Part shown: positions 1-7,647 of the stretch, in pieces | Numbering within the stretch: position 1 is the first letter of the stretch | How the letters are laid out: each line of letters starts with the position of its first letter | Assembly: GCA_038248985.1 (NCBI GenBank) | Contig: JBBRWV010000060.1 | Coordinates: 1 to 21,379 of the forward strand | Direction: 5' to 3' | DNA: 21,379 nt | Origin: JBBRWV01 sp038248985 | GTDB lineage: Bacteria > Planctomycetota > Phycisphaerae > WQYP01 | Translations under genes and position numbers: made by a program | Notes under the pieces: model-generated | Seen by the model: the letters and a program-made list of their open reading frames with translations, nothing else | Databases searched by the model: none | Told to the model about the DNA's origin: nothing

Positions 1-139
1 CAATTGCCTGATTCAGACCGTGCCGCGTAAACCCCGAAATCTCGGACGGCATCCTGACGCCCGCCGCCTCTTCTGCCGCGAGCTGCATGTTCAGCCGAGC
101 GCCGCTAATCGCGTCCGCAGTGCCGTTGCCGGAACGCAC
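1..139 (-). CDS. Partial gene, N-terminal 46 codons; possible polymorphic-toxin tip
   Basis: The frame after the amidohydrolase stop stays open to the window edge and looks coding: it reads as a Ser/Gly/Ala-rich segment, then a charged helix (LNMQLAAEEAAGVR), then SEISGFTRHGLNQAI. The first start-like codon is GTG at 139-137. A weak AAGGG lies about 14 nt upstream, so the start is uncertain. The frame is the same as that of the amidohydrolase, 18 nt past its TGA. From memory, the G-[FY]-[ST]-x-H-x-x-x-Q pattern near a helix of this kind is typical of the C-terminal variable toxin modules of Rhs/CDI-type proteins. This is family resemblance only; the catalytic part lies outside the window. It could equally be an unrelated small protein or a displaced toxin-tip remnant. 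Confidence 0.4.
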   Translation of the reverse strand, partial: MRSGNGTADAISGARLNMQLAAEEAAGVRMPSEISGFTRHGLNQAI

Positions 140-157
140 ACTTTTTTTATGCGCCCT

Positions 158-1183
158 TCACCCAACCCGCGGCAACCACCGCAACGCATTCTCCCGATAC
201 ACCTTCACCAGCACTTCCTCCGGCAAATTCACCCCCACCAGCCGCGCGATCCCATCCGCCCGCGCGGTGTCAAACGCCCGCGCCCGCGGATCAAAACCCT
301 TCCCCGCATCCGGGTCCTCAATCGCCGCCAGTTCCCGCGTGTCCGTCTCCCACAATTTCAAATGCGCGTAATAGCGCGACGCATAGTGATCCCAGTCATA
401 CCTCTCCCCCACCACCAGATCCGAGCCAAATAGAATGCGATCCTGGTACGCCACCACAAAATCGCGCACCGCCTGCGGCGATTGCTCCGCCACCGCCCGC
501 ACGATCCACTTCGTCGCGCTGGTATCAATCACGTAGCGCGGGTTCGCGTCCATCCGCTGCGTCAGCGCTTCCAAATCCTCCAGGCAGCCGCCCATGTGCG
601 CCCCCAAATGCGTCCGATCCGCAAAAATATCCGTCACCGCCCGCGCCTCTGCAAACTGCTCCTCAAAAATCCCAAACGATCCATCCGCGTATTTGCCGCT
701 CCCGCAAAACCACGCCAGCGGATCGCCGATATGCGTCATCAAATGAAACCCCAGCTCATGCGCATGCTTCGCCACCCTCTGCACAATCGGATGCTCGGCA
801 TTCATCATCCATTTCTTTTTCGTCCCCGGCGCCAGATGAAACTTGATCAACCGCGATCCCAAGGCATAAAACGCATCCACCCGCCGAATCCAATCATCCG
901 CAAACTCCTGCGTCGCCGAAGCATTCTGCCACGCCGGCGTGGCAATAAAATGAAACAGCCCCGGCCAGCGCTCCGCCAGCGCCGGCGCATGCTCCAGCCC
1001 GCACATCGTCCATATCTCCCCCACCCCGTACGCCACCGCCGCATCCACAAATGTCGCCATATGCTCCATCTTTCCGGCGTGCATGTGCGCATCGATAATC
1101 CCCCCCGCTACCTTCACCTTGCGCGCGGGAATCTGCCGGTAATCCAAACCTGTGAGATTGTGCGGCAATTTCAGGGTGCTCAT
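158..1183 (-). CDS. Amidohydrolase-2 family metal-dependent hydrolase
   Basis: This is a 341-aa TIM-barrel amidohydrolase, probably cytoplasmic (no signal peptide). The visible family residues are the metal-binding HxH on the first strand (H33, H35), K114-F-H116 at the end of a strand, H151 in LMTHIGDP, H196 in LGAHMGG, and the terminal-strand D255 in FGSD. Spacing and length match the Amidohydro_2 group, which includes decarboxylases and lactone hydrolases. The sequence does not reveal the substrate. The gene starts 53 bp after the lipoprotein gene of the Mla operon on the same strand, so cotranscription is possible, although no functional link is known. The ATG start is followed by a short charged leader before the barrel. 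Enzyme class is fairly sure; the reaction is unknown. Confidence 0.85.
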   Translation of the reverse strand: MSTLKLPHNLTGLDYRQIPARKVKVAGGIIDAHMHAGKMEHMATFVDAAVAYGVGEIWTMCGLEHAPALAERWPGLFHFIATPAWQNASATQEFADDWIRRVDAFYALGSRLIKFHLAPGTKKKWMMNAEHPIVQRVAKHAHELGFHLMTHIGDPLAWFCGSGKYADGSFGIFEEQFAEARAVTDIFADRTHLGAHMGGCLEDLEALTQRMDANPRYVIDTSATKWIVRAVAEQSPQAVRDFVVAYQDRILFGSDLVVGERYDWDHYASRYYAHLKLWETDTRELAAIEDPDAGKGFDPRARAFDTARADGIARLVGVNLPEEVLVKVYRENALRWLPRVG

Positions 1184-1236
1184 ATTTTTTCGCCTGACGT
1201 AAAAACCAACTCATCCCTTGAAATCATACGCCGCCA

Positions 1237-1893
1237 TCAGTCCTGCCTTTTCTCCCCCGCCGCTTTTTCTTCCGGCAACTTCGCCATGTCCGCGCTGATT
1301 TCGCCCAGCATCTTCCGCCATGCCGCGCTCCACGCCTCCGCCAACTTCTCCGGCCCACCCTCCCCCGCCACCGCCTCGCGCGCGCGATACATCTTGTTCA
1401 CCAGAATATCCGTACCCCCGCGATCATCATCCAGCACCACCACGCGCGTTTCGATCACCGCCTGCGGCTTCTTCGGATCCGTGTAATCCCCGTACAACGC
1501 CGTCACCGTCATCTCCAGCGTATACATCGCGTGCGCCCGCGTCCCCACTCCCACGGCGAATTTCACCGCCCCGCTCCCGTCCAGCCACGCGATAAGCTGC
1601 TCCGTCATCAACCGCCCCGCCGGTGCCGCAAACCCGTGATAGTAATCCGTCTTGAACTCGCTCGGACTCACCTTGTACGCAAACGTCACCGCATCAAACG
1701 GCGGCACCACGCGCACCGGCACCACGCGCAGTGACACCGCGCGCGCCGTCGGCGCTTGAGCATCTTTCGTCACCGCCCCCGCATCGATCGCGTAAAACCG
1801 CCGATCCGGAAACGGCTGGCTCACCCCGCACCCGCCCAGCGCCAGCACCGCCGCACACAGCCCCAGCCATCGCAAAACACGCATCTTCATCAA
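1237..1893 (-). CDS. ABC-type transport auxiliary lipoprotein (PqiC/ABC_trans_aux family)
   Basis: This is a 218-aa lipoprotein. The N-terminus has a basic start, a hydrophobic core and a lipobox LGGC, with lipidation expected at Cys22. The mature protein opens with FPDRRFYAIDAG, the first beta strand typical of ABC transport auxiliary lipoproteins that accompany MCE proteins. The ATG overlaps the stop of mlaD by 4 nt (1890-1893), which implies translational coupling. In related systems the lipoprotein sits in the outer membrane and helps move lipid between membranes with the MlaD-type protein. The C-terminus is Lys/Glu rich. The family assignment rests on position and the N-terminal pattern; the rest is poorly conserved, as is usual for this family. 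Confidence 0.8.
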   Translation of the reverse strand: MMKMRVLRWLGLCAAVLALGGCGVSQPFPDRRFYAIDAGAVTKDAQAPTARAVSLRVVPVRVVPPFDAVTFAYKVSPSEFKTDYYHGFAAPAGRLMTEQLIAWLDGSGAVKFAVGVGTRAHAMYTLEMTVTALYGDYTDPKKPQAVIETRVVVLDDDRGGTDILVNKMYRAREAVAGEGGPEKLAEAWSAAWRKMLGEISADMAKLPEEKAAGEKRQD

Positions 1894-3020
1894 CGCTTCT
1901 CCTTCGGGTCAAAACGCGCCGGCTGCTTGCCAAACAACAGCCGCGACGGATTCTCTTTCGCCTCCTGCGTCACCTCCGCAAGATTTTCCATCACGCTCCG
2001 CAAACTCCGGATCGTCGCCTCTATATCCCCCTGCTCCGTCGACAGCAACGCCCGGATGCTCCGCGTCAGCCGCCGTATATCCGCCACCGCCGCCGATGCC
2101 CCCTCCGAGGTCGAACTCAAATTCGCCAGCGTCTCGGCCAGCTTCGGATCATGCACCATCTTGTCGATCTGCTCCGTCGTGCTGCGCAGCCGTGCGGAAA
2201 TCTCCGGCAGGTCCTTTAAAAACTTCTGCACCTCCGGGCTGCGCACCGCGCTGTTCGCCGCCGTCGCCGTGTCCGCGCTCTCCTTCAGCAGCCGCTGAAT
2301 GTCCGGGCTGCTCAGCACCGCCTGCAACTGCTTGTTGCTCGCCCGCACCTCGTCGATTAACGCCACCGCACGCTCCCGCACCTCCCCGATATTCAAATCG
2401 CGCACCGCCTTCCGCGAATCCCCCACCAGCCCGTCAATGTTCGCGATCACCTTCCCAATGTCCGCCTGCCGCAGCGATTGCATGATCTCCTCCGTCGCCT
2501 TCACCAACTGCGTAAACGTCCCCTCCACCGCCGGAATGTACGGATTTTCCGGCGTCCACGGCAGATCCACCGCCTTCGCCTGCTCCCCCTTCAAAAATAC
2601 CAGCTCCAAAAACGGCGGCCCCGTCAACCCCGAACTCGCCATCCGCGTCCGCAACCCCTGCCCCACCAGCACCTTCGTCTGCTCCTCCTGCGTCTTGGCC
2701 GGGTTCACCGGCAAGCTACGCGCGTCAATCGCAAACTCGATCAACACCGCATTTCCCAATTCCGATTCCTTCCCCGTCATTTCCTTCACGTACCGCATGT
2801 ATGCCAACTCAATCTTCTTCACCCGCCCTATTTGCACCCCGCGAAATTTCACCGGCGCTCCCGGATCCAACCCCTCCACGCTCTCCAGCGTCACCGTCTC
2901 CAACGCAAACGATTCCTTCGAAAACGCCGTCGCTCCAAACACCACGATCCCCGCCACCAGCAACGACACCCCAATCAATATGAATAGCCCCAGTCGAAAA
3001 TACCCAGTCTCGCTTGTCAT
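1890..3020 (-). CDS. mlaD: MCE-domain lipid transport protein, MlaD-like
   Basis: This 376-aa protein has one N-terminal transmembrane helix (about residues 8-30) and then a single MCE domain (about 38-120) with the characteristic EGLDPGAPVKFRGVQIGRVK motif. The remaining ~230 residues are mostly predicted amphipathic helix rich in Ala, Leu, Glu and Ser, with repeats of the form L...I...R...T, as in the helical needle of longer MCE proteins. MCE proteins form hexamers in the periplasm that carry phospholipid between membranes. The start ATG overlaps the end of mlaF (3017-3020). It is longer than E. coli MlaD (about 180 aa) and closer to the Bacteroidetes/PVC and chloroplast TGD2 form. Confidence 0.93.
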   Translation of the reverse strand: MTSETGYFRLGLFILIGVSLLVAGIVVFGATAFSKESFALETVTLESVEGLDPGAPVKFRGVQIGRVKKIELAYMRYVKEMTGKESELGNAVLIEFAIDARSLPVNPAKTQEEQTKVLVGQGLRTRMASSGLTGPPFLELVFLKGEQAKAVDLPWTPENPYIPAVEGTFTQLVKATEEIMQSLRQADIGKVIANIDGLVGDSRKAVRDLNIGEVRERAVALIDEVRASNKQLQAVLSSPDIQRLLKESADTATAANSAVRSPEVQKFLKDLPEISARLRSTTEQIDKMVHDPKLAETLANLSSTSEGASAAVADIRRLTRSIRALLSTEQGDIEATIRSLRSVMENLAEVTQEAKENPSRLLFGKQPARFDPKEKR

Positions 3021-3835
3021 GCGCTTTTCCTTTTTTCTGGAGCCGCGCCCGGCGCCTTCGCCGCGCTGGGCTCCCGCTTAAAAAATGATCGTACCCACGG
3101 ATTGGGGCTGCTGTCCCGCAATTTCTCCGGCTCGTCCAGCCCCACCATCGTCTTCACCGCCGCATCCAGCACCAGCACCCGATCCGCAATTTTAAAAATA
3201 CTCGCCAGTTCGTGCGTCACCACCACAAACGTCATCCCCAGCAACCCATTCAAATCCACGATCAACTGGTCCACATCCGCCGACGTGATCGGATCCAGCC
3301 CCGCGCTCGGCTCATCCAGAAAAACAAACTCCGGGTCCAACGCCATCGCCCGCGCTATCGCCGCACGCTTCTGCATGCCCCCGCTCAATTCCGACGGCAG
3401 CTTCTGCGCCGCCCCCTCCAAATTCACCATCTTCAACTTCGCTATCGCAATCATGTCCATCTGCTGATTGCTCAACGCCGTAAACTCCTCCATCGGCAAA
3501 CGCACATTTTCCAGCACGCTCATGTTCCCAAACAACGCCCCGCTCTGAAACGCCACCCCAAACTTCCGCAACAGCCTCCGCCGCTCTTCCCCCTCCGCCG
3601 CCGCCACATCAATCCCCTCCACATGAATTGTCCCCTCCGCCGGCTCATACAGTCCGATGAGGTGCTTCAACACCGTCGATTTCCCGCACCCTGATCCCCC
3701 CGCGATCACAAAAATCTCCCCGCGCCGCACAGCAAAATTCAAATTCTCCACCACCGTCTTGCCGCTGTACGCGGCGCGAAAATTCCGCACTTCAATGATC
3801 GCGTCGTCACTCGTTACGCGCTGCTTTTCACTCAT
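3017..3835 (-). CDS. mlaF: ABC transporter ATP-binding protein, MlaF-like
   Basis: This is a 272-aa cytoplasmic ATPase. All nucleotide-binding elements are present: Walker A GGSGCGKST (46-54), Q-loop (Q97), signature LSGGMQKR (150-157), Walker B FVFLDEP (170-176) with catalytic E175, D-loop AGLDP, and the H-loop in VVVTHE. The signature with M-Q-K-R and the acidic linker between Walker A and the Q-loop are typical of the Mla/Mkl/Ttg2A class. A Lys/Ala/Pro-rich tail follows the fold. The gene lies 12 bp after mlaE and overlaps mlaD by 4 nt, so the ATPase and its partners are made together. It powers lipid movement through MlaE and MlaD. Confidence 0.95.
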   Translation of the reverse strand: MSEKQRVTSDDAIIEVRNFRAAYSGKTVVENLNFAVRRGEIFVIAGGSGCGKSTVLKHLIGLYEPAEGTIHVEGIDVAAAEGEERRRLLRKFGVAFQSGALFGNMSVLENVRLPMEEFTALSNQQMDMIAIAKLKMVNLEGAAQKLPSELSGGMQKRAAIARAMALDPEFVFLDEPSAGLDPITSADVDQLIVDLNGLLGMTFVVVTHELASIFKIADRVLVLDAAVKTMVGLDEPEKLRDSSPNPWVRSFFKREPSAAKAPGAAPEKRKSA

Positions 3836-3847
3836 GCCCGCACCAAC

Positions 3848-4987
3848 TCAAATCCCCATGTAAAAGAAAACCACACCGATCAACGCATCCGCCACGATCA
3901 CCAGCACTATCCCCGAAACCACCGCCCGCGTCGTCGAATCCCCCACCGCCCCCGGGCCAGACTTCGTCTGCATCCCCCGCAAACACCCCACCCCCGCCAC
4001 AATCAACGCAAACACCACGCTTTTGAAAACGCCCCCCAGAAAATCCCCCAGCACAATCGCATCCTTCACCGAGTTGATATAAAACACCACCGTGTACCCC
4101 AGCGACACCATCACCACCCCCGCCCCAATCAGTCCCAGCATGATTCCATACAACGTCAACAGCGGTGCCATCAACACCGTCGCCACCACCCGCGGCACAA
4201 CCAAAAACTGCGCCGGCTCCAACCCCATCGTCTGCAACGCCGACAACTCCTCCGTCACCTTCATCGTCCCCAACTCCGCCGCAAACGCCGAACCCGACCG
4301 CCCCGCCACAATGATCGCCGTCACCAGCGGCCCCAATTCCCGTATCAACGCAAAACTCACAATCAGCGGAATCAGCGCCTGCGCCCCGTACCGCTCCAGC
4401 GGCGCTGCCATCTGAAACGCCAGGATCACGCCAATCAACAACCCCAGCAAACTCACCACCGGCAACGCATCCACCCCCGTCTTCTCCATGATGTTCAATA
4501 GCTCGCGCTTTCGAATTTTATGCGGATGCGCCACCGCCCAACACAATGCCGCCGTCAACCGCCCCACGAACCCCACCAACTCATATTGATCCTTCCATAT
4601 TTCATACGCCCTCATCCCGGTAAACACGATGATCCCCCACGGCTTCACCGGCACCAGCGTCCCCGCCTTCGCATCCGCCAACAGCGACATATCCACCAGC
4701 CGCTGCAATTCTGGATTCAACCCGCGAAACTTCACCTCGCCCCCATTCTCCGCCGCCACCCGTCGCAGCTCCGCAAACAACCCCAGCCCTGCCCCATCGC
4801 AATAATCCAACCCCGCCCCATCTATCGTGATCGCCTTCGCCTTTTTCCCCTCCGCCTCACCCACCGTCTTCTGCCACGCCCCCGCCAGGCTCGCCGCATC
4901 CAGTCGCCCGCGCAGCGTCACCACCATGCCTCCCTCCCCCTCCGTCACCTCCACCGTCAGCGCACTGTTTGAACCCGTGGATTTCAT
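3848..4987 (-). CDS. mlaE: MlaE-type permease with N-terminal STAS domain
   Basis: This 379-aa inner-membrane protein is the first gene of the operon. Residues about 8-110 form a STAS domain, with the GAGLDYCDGAGLGLFAELRR core expected for the phosphorylatable/anti-sigma-antagonist-like loop. Residues about 125-379 are the MlaE permease: an amphipathic interface helix, then five or six membrane segments including the conserved LIREL-P-vTA segment followed by GRSGSAFAAELGTMKVTEE. In E. coli the STAS protein (MlaB) is separate and binds the ATPase; here it is fused to the permease, a fusion I recall from other lineages. The start is ATG with a GAAGGGAAGG purine run just upstream. No MlaA or MlaC is visible in the window. 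Confidence 0.94.
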   Translation of the reverse strand: MKSTGSNSALTVEVTEGEGGMVVTLRGRLDAASLAGAWQKTVGEAEGKKAKAITIDGAGLDYCDGAGLGLFAELRRVAAENGGEVKFRGLNPELQRLVDMSLLADAKAGTLVPVKPWGIIVFTGMRAYEIWKDQYELVGFVGRLTAALCWAVAHPHKIRKRELLNIMEKTGVDALPVVSLLGLLIGVILAFQMAAPLERYGAQALIPLIVSFALIRELGPLVTAIIVAGRSGSAFAAELGTMKVTEELSALQTMGLEPAQFLVVPRVVATVLMAPLLTLYGIMLGLIGAGVVMVSLGYTVVFYINSVKDAIVLGDFLGGVFKSVVFALIVAGVGCLRGMQTKSGPGAVGDSTTRAVVSGIVLVIVADALIGVVFFYMGI

Positions 4988-5191
4988 GCCTTCCCTTCAC
5001 ACGACTTTCCGCATCGCGTGGAATCATAGCCAACCCCGCCCCACCTTGTTAGCGAAATAATTCCCCTCCACCCCCTGCAACAAAAGCCCCGCACCCACGT
5101 CGTCGTCATTCCCCCTCTTCCTCCCATTTCTGCCCACTCCACCCTCTCTCCGCACTCCGGTTATCATCCACCTCATCACAGGAGACCCTCC
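4988..5191. promoter_or_regulatory. Divergent promoter region between mlaE and ilvA
   Basis: This 204-bp gap separates two divergent starts, so it must carry promoters for both. On the minus strand a TATGAT (5028-5023) lies 36 nt before the mlaE ATG. The hexamer 17 nt further upstream (TAACAA) is a poor -35. For ilvA only the ribosome binding site is clear: AGGAG at 5180-5184, 7 nt before ATG. No inverted repeat that could be an operator stands out. The interval is very C-rich on the plus strand. Confidence 0.3.
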
Positions 5192-6451
5192 ATGACCACT
5201 CTCGTAAAAACGCCTGACATACTTCCCCCCGCGCCCACCCTCGACGACATTCGCGAAGCCCATGACCGCATCCGCCCCGCCATCTACCACTCTCCGCTCC
5301 CTTACTCCCTCTCCCTCTCCAAACTCTGCGGCGCCCAGATCTTCTGCAAGCTCGACCACCTCCAGATGACCGGCTCCTTCAAAGAACGCGGGGCCCGCAA
5401 CAAACTCCTCCAACTCACCCCCGCCCAAAAACAAACCGGCGTCATCGCCGCCTCCGCCGGTAACCACGCCCTCGGACTCGCCTACCACGGCCAACTCCTC
5501 GAAATCCCCGTCACCGTCGTCATGCCCCGCTGGGCCCCCATCGTCAAAGTCGCCAACTGCCGCTCCTTCAACGCCCGCGTCATCCTCCACGGTGAATCCT
5601 TCGACGAAGCCCGCGCCCACGCCACCCTCCTCGCCCACGAAAATTCCCTCACCTACGTCTCCCCCTTCGATGACCCTGACATCATCGCCGGCCAGGGCAC
5701 CATGGCCCTCGAAATCCTCCACGACCTCCCCGATGTCGACGCCATCATCGTCCCCGTCGGCGGCGGCGGCCTCATCTCCGGCATCGGCACCGTCTTCAAA
5801 GCCCTGCGCCCTCAAGCCCTCGTCATCGGCGTCGAACCCGTCCATGCCCCCTCGCTCCATCACTCCCTCGCCGCCGGTGCCCTCACCCGCGTCGCCACCC
5901 AAACCACCCTCGCCGATGGCCTCGCCGTCGCCGAGTGCGGCCAACTCTGCTTCCAGATCGCCCAGCGCGTCGTCGACCACATCGTCCTCGTCAATGAAAC
6001 CCAAATCGCCAAAGCCGTCCTCCGCCTCCTCGAACTTGAAAAAATGGTCGTCGAAGGTGCCGGCGCCGTACCCCTCGCCGCCATCATGGAACGCGCCGCC
6101 CTCAAACTCCCCGACCTCCAAGGCAAAAAAGTCGTCCTCGTCCTCTGCGGCGGCAACATCGACCTCACCCTCATCGCCAGCATCATTGACCGCGGCCTCG
6201 CCGCCGACGGACGCCTCACCCGCCTCAACATCAACATCTCCGACCGCCCCGGCTCCCTCGCCAAACTGCTCACCCTCATCGGCGAAACCGGCTGCTCCAT
6301 CAAGGAAGTCACCCATGACCGCCACTTCGGCCCCGCCGACGTCGCCCAGGCCCGCGTCGCCCTCCTCATCGAAACCCGCGACGCCCAGCACATCCAACAG
6401 CTCCACGCCACCCTCCGCACCCAGAACATCACCTTCGACGTTTCTATCTAA
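5192..6451 (+). CDS. ilvA: Threonine ammonia-lyase (threonine dehydratase) with C-terminal ACT domain
   Basis: This 419-aa PLP enzyme converts L-threonine to 2-oxobutanoate and ammonia, the entry to isoleucine synthesis or threonine catabolism. The PLP lysine is K64 in GSFKERGARNK. SAGNHALG (88-95) binds the substrate carboxylate, and the glycine loop VGGGGL (189-194) holds the PLP phosphate. A single ACT domain occupies about 342-419 (NINISDRPGSLAKLL). That matches the roughly 400-aa TdcB/short-IlvA class rather than the 510-aa E. coli IlvA with two regulatory repeats. The start is set by AGGAG at 7 nt. Codons end overwhelmingly in C (ctc, gcc, acc), giving a C-rich plus strand. The 3' end overlaps the converging gene by 8 bp. 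A diverged copy of its last 40 bp lies at 6842-6881. Confidence 0.95.
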   Translation: MTTLVKTPDILPPAPTLDDIREAHDRIRPAIYHSPLPYSLSLSKLCGAQIFCKLDHLQMTGSFKERGARNKLLQLTPAQKQTGVIAASAGNHALGLAYHGQLLEIPVTVVMPRWAPIVKVANCRSFNARVILHGESFDEARAHATLLAHENSLTYVSPFDDPDIIAGQGTMALEILHDLPDVDAIIVPVGGGGLISGIGTVFKALRPQALVIGVEPVHAPSLHHSLAAGALTRVATQTTLADGLAVAECGQLCFQIAQRVVDHIVLVNETQIAKAVLRLLELEKMVVEGAGAVPLAAIMERAALKLPDLQGKKVVLVLCGGNIDLTLIASIIDRGLAADGRLTRLNINISDRPGSLAKLLTLIGETGCSIKEVTHDRHFGPADVAQARVALLIETRDAQHIQQLHATLRTQNITFDVSI

Positions 6452-6452
6452 C
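6413..6452 (+). repeat. Copy 1 of a diverged direct repeat (ilvA 3' end)
   Basis: This is the last 40 nt of ilvA through its stop. It matches 6842-6881 at 35 of 40 positions without gaps; both copies read NI-[TA]-FDVSI in frame. Just upstream the match continues weakly with a 3-nt in-frame insertion in the second copy. Confidence 0.85.
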
Positions 6453-6821
6453 AAACGATCGCAAAAAAAACAGCTCCCACCTCGCTATCCCCAAAACCGC
6501 CCAGAAAAATTGCCTGGGGAAGGGCAACTCCGGCGCGCGCTCCGCGCCTCGCACGTCCTCCCCCGTCGGCCACCACCGCGTCAAGGCCTGATATCCCACC
6601 GGAATCAAAAACAGCGGCCACCACAAAGGATAGAACACCCGCCCGCTCAAGGTCCCATCATCCGTCATCGAGGTCAGCACCCTCGGCAACGTGTACAACA
6701 ACGCCAACTGCACCAGCATCACCCCCAGCGTCCGCAGCAATTTTGACCACTCTCCCGCCCGCACCTCCAGTGCCGACGTCAGCAAATAACACCCCAGCAG
6801 CATCGACACCGCCGACAACAA
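6444..6821 (-). CDS. Small membrane protein of unknown function
   Basis: I do not recognise this protein. It is about 125 aa and hydrophobic. Helix 1 covers about residues 2-18, helix 2 about 30-48 (LGVMLVQLALLYTLP), then a loop with SGRVFYPLWWPLFLIPVGYQAL gives a third aromatic-rich segment (about 66-82). A charged loop follows, then a C-terminal helix with WAVLGIARWELFF. The start is uncertain. The TTG at 6821 gives the length above, but AGGAGG (6843-6838) sits 16 nt before it, too far for normal use. The internal ATG at 6803 would shorten the first helix. The gene lies 61 bp downstream of tsaB on the same strand, so cotranscription is likely. It ends inside the ilvA 3' end and sits between two copies of the ilvA tail. 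Confidence 0.6.
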   Translation of the reverse strand: MLSAVSMLLGCYLLTSALEVRAGEWSKLLRTLGVMLVQLALLYTLPRVLTSMTDDGTLSGRVFYPLWWPLFLIPVGYQALTRWWPTGEDVRGAERAPELPFPRQFFWAVLGIARWELFFLRSFVR

Positions 6822-6841
6822 ATAAATAAACCGCCCACCTC

Positions 6842-6881
6842 CTCCGCGCCCAAAACATCGCCTTCGACGTCTCTATCGAAC
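6842..6881 (+). repeat. Copy 2 of a diverged direct repeat (ilvA-tail remnant)
   Basis: These 40 nt resemble the ilvA 3' end (6413-6452) at 35 of 40 positions. The ilvA stop codon is replaced by GAA here, so the frame runs on. The copy ends one base before the tsaB stop codon (6883-6885). It also supplies part of the leader of the small membrane gene on the other strand. Confidence 0.85.
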
Positions 6882-6882
6882 G

Positions 6883-7647
6883 TTACCCCTGGCGCTTCCG
6901 CCACAACTCCTCCGCCTCCGGCAGCCGTATATACAGTGGCAGCAAATCCCCCACCGCCGTAAACGCCCCGTCCCCCAGCGTCTGCACCCGCTCCCATCCC
7001 AACCGCAAAACTTCCTCCGCCCGCGCTGCCCACAAACTCTTCTCCACCTCCACCACACCCTCTTGTATCAGCGCTGCCCGGTGATACTCCACACCCTCGC
7101 CCATCACAAAAACCCGTTCCCCTCCCGCCGCCTGCACCGCGCGCCTCACAAAGTCTTGCGGATCCACCAGCGCCGGCTCCTCCACCGTCACCCAACTGCC
7201 GTTTGCGCCGCGCCCCAACCGCCCCGCAAAAACCTGTCCCCGTTTCGCATCCAGCGCCACCACCACATGTCGCGCCTCCGCCGGCGCATTCTGCGCGATC
7301 ACTTCCAGCGAAGGCACCGCCACCACCTTCACGCGCCCCCCGCTCGCTTGCACCAACCCGCGCGCCACCGCGATCGAAATACGCAAACCTGTAAACGATC
7401 CCGGTCCCGTCCCCACGTACACCTGATCAATTTCCTCTGCCGACCACCCCGCCGCGACTACTAGGTCGGCCAGGCACGGCATCAGCTCAATGGCGTGCCG
7501 ACTGGCCGCCGGGAGGCCCTTGACCCCCCTCAGTCCCCCCCCTACCCCCACCGCGACCCCCCCTTGCCTACCGCTGCTCTCCAGCGCCACGACCCTCGGC
7601 CCCCCTTCCGGATACCCCTTACCCCCCATGTTTAGATCGAAAGCCAC
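6883..7647 (-). CDS. tsaB: tRNA threonylcarbamoyladenosine biosynthesis protein TsaB
   Basis: This 254-aa protein has the actin-like ASKHA fold of TsaB, the scaffold partner of TsaD in making N6-threonylcarbamoyladenosine at position 37 of ANN-decoding tRNAs. Diagnostic segments are ALESSGRQGGVAV (first phosphate-loop-like strand), ASRHAIELMPCL, and the signature VGTGPGSFTGLRI (about 78-90), with PLYIRLPEAEELWRKR at the C-terminus as in other TsaB. It starts with GTG at 7647, supported by GAAGGG 6 nt upstream. An ATG 18 nt further in is the alternative. The N-terminus is unusually Gly-rich because the coding strand has runs of 5-8 G at codons 29-42. It is a single-gene or two-gene unit converging on ilvA. 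Confidence 0.93.
   Translation of the reverse strand: MAFDLNMGGKGYPEGGPRVVALESSGRQGGVAVGVGGGLRGVKGLPAASRHAIELMPCLADLVVAAGWSAEEIDQVYVGTGPGSFTGLRISIAVARGLVQASGGRVKVVAVPSLEVIAQNAPAEARHVVVALDAKRGQVFAGRLGRGANGSWVTVEEPALVDPQDFVRRAVQAAGGERVFVMGEGVEYHRAALIQEGVVEVEKSLWAARAEEVLRLGWERVQTLGDGAFTAVGDLLPLYIRLPEAEELWRKRQG
7524..7563 (-). other. Potential G-quadruplex in the tsaB message
   Basis: On the coding (minus) strand there are four G runs of 7, 5, 8 and 6 (complements of 7557-7563, 7545-7549, 7535-7542 and 7524-7529) separated by loops of 7, 2 and 5 nt. This meets the usual quadruplex definition with five stacked tetrads possible. It lies in tsaB codons 29-42, so an RNA quadruplex would face elongating ribosomes. 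Confidence 0.6.

Noticed and set aside
5024..6454. 476-codon open frame on the minus strand opposite ilvA
   Set aside because: Its product is an unnatural Gly/Asp/Glu/Val-rich chain without motifs. It is the antisense shadow created by the C-ending codons of ilvA, which has all catalytic motifs.
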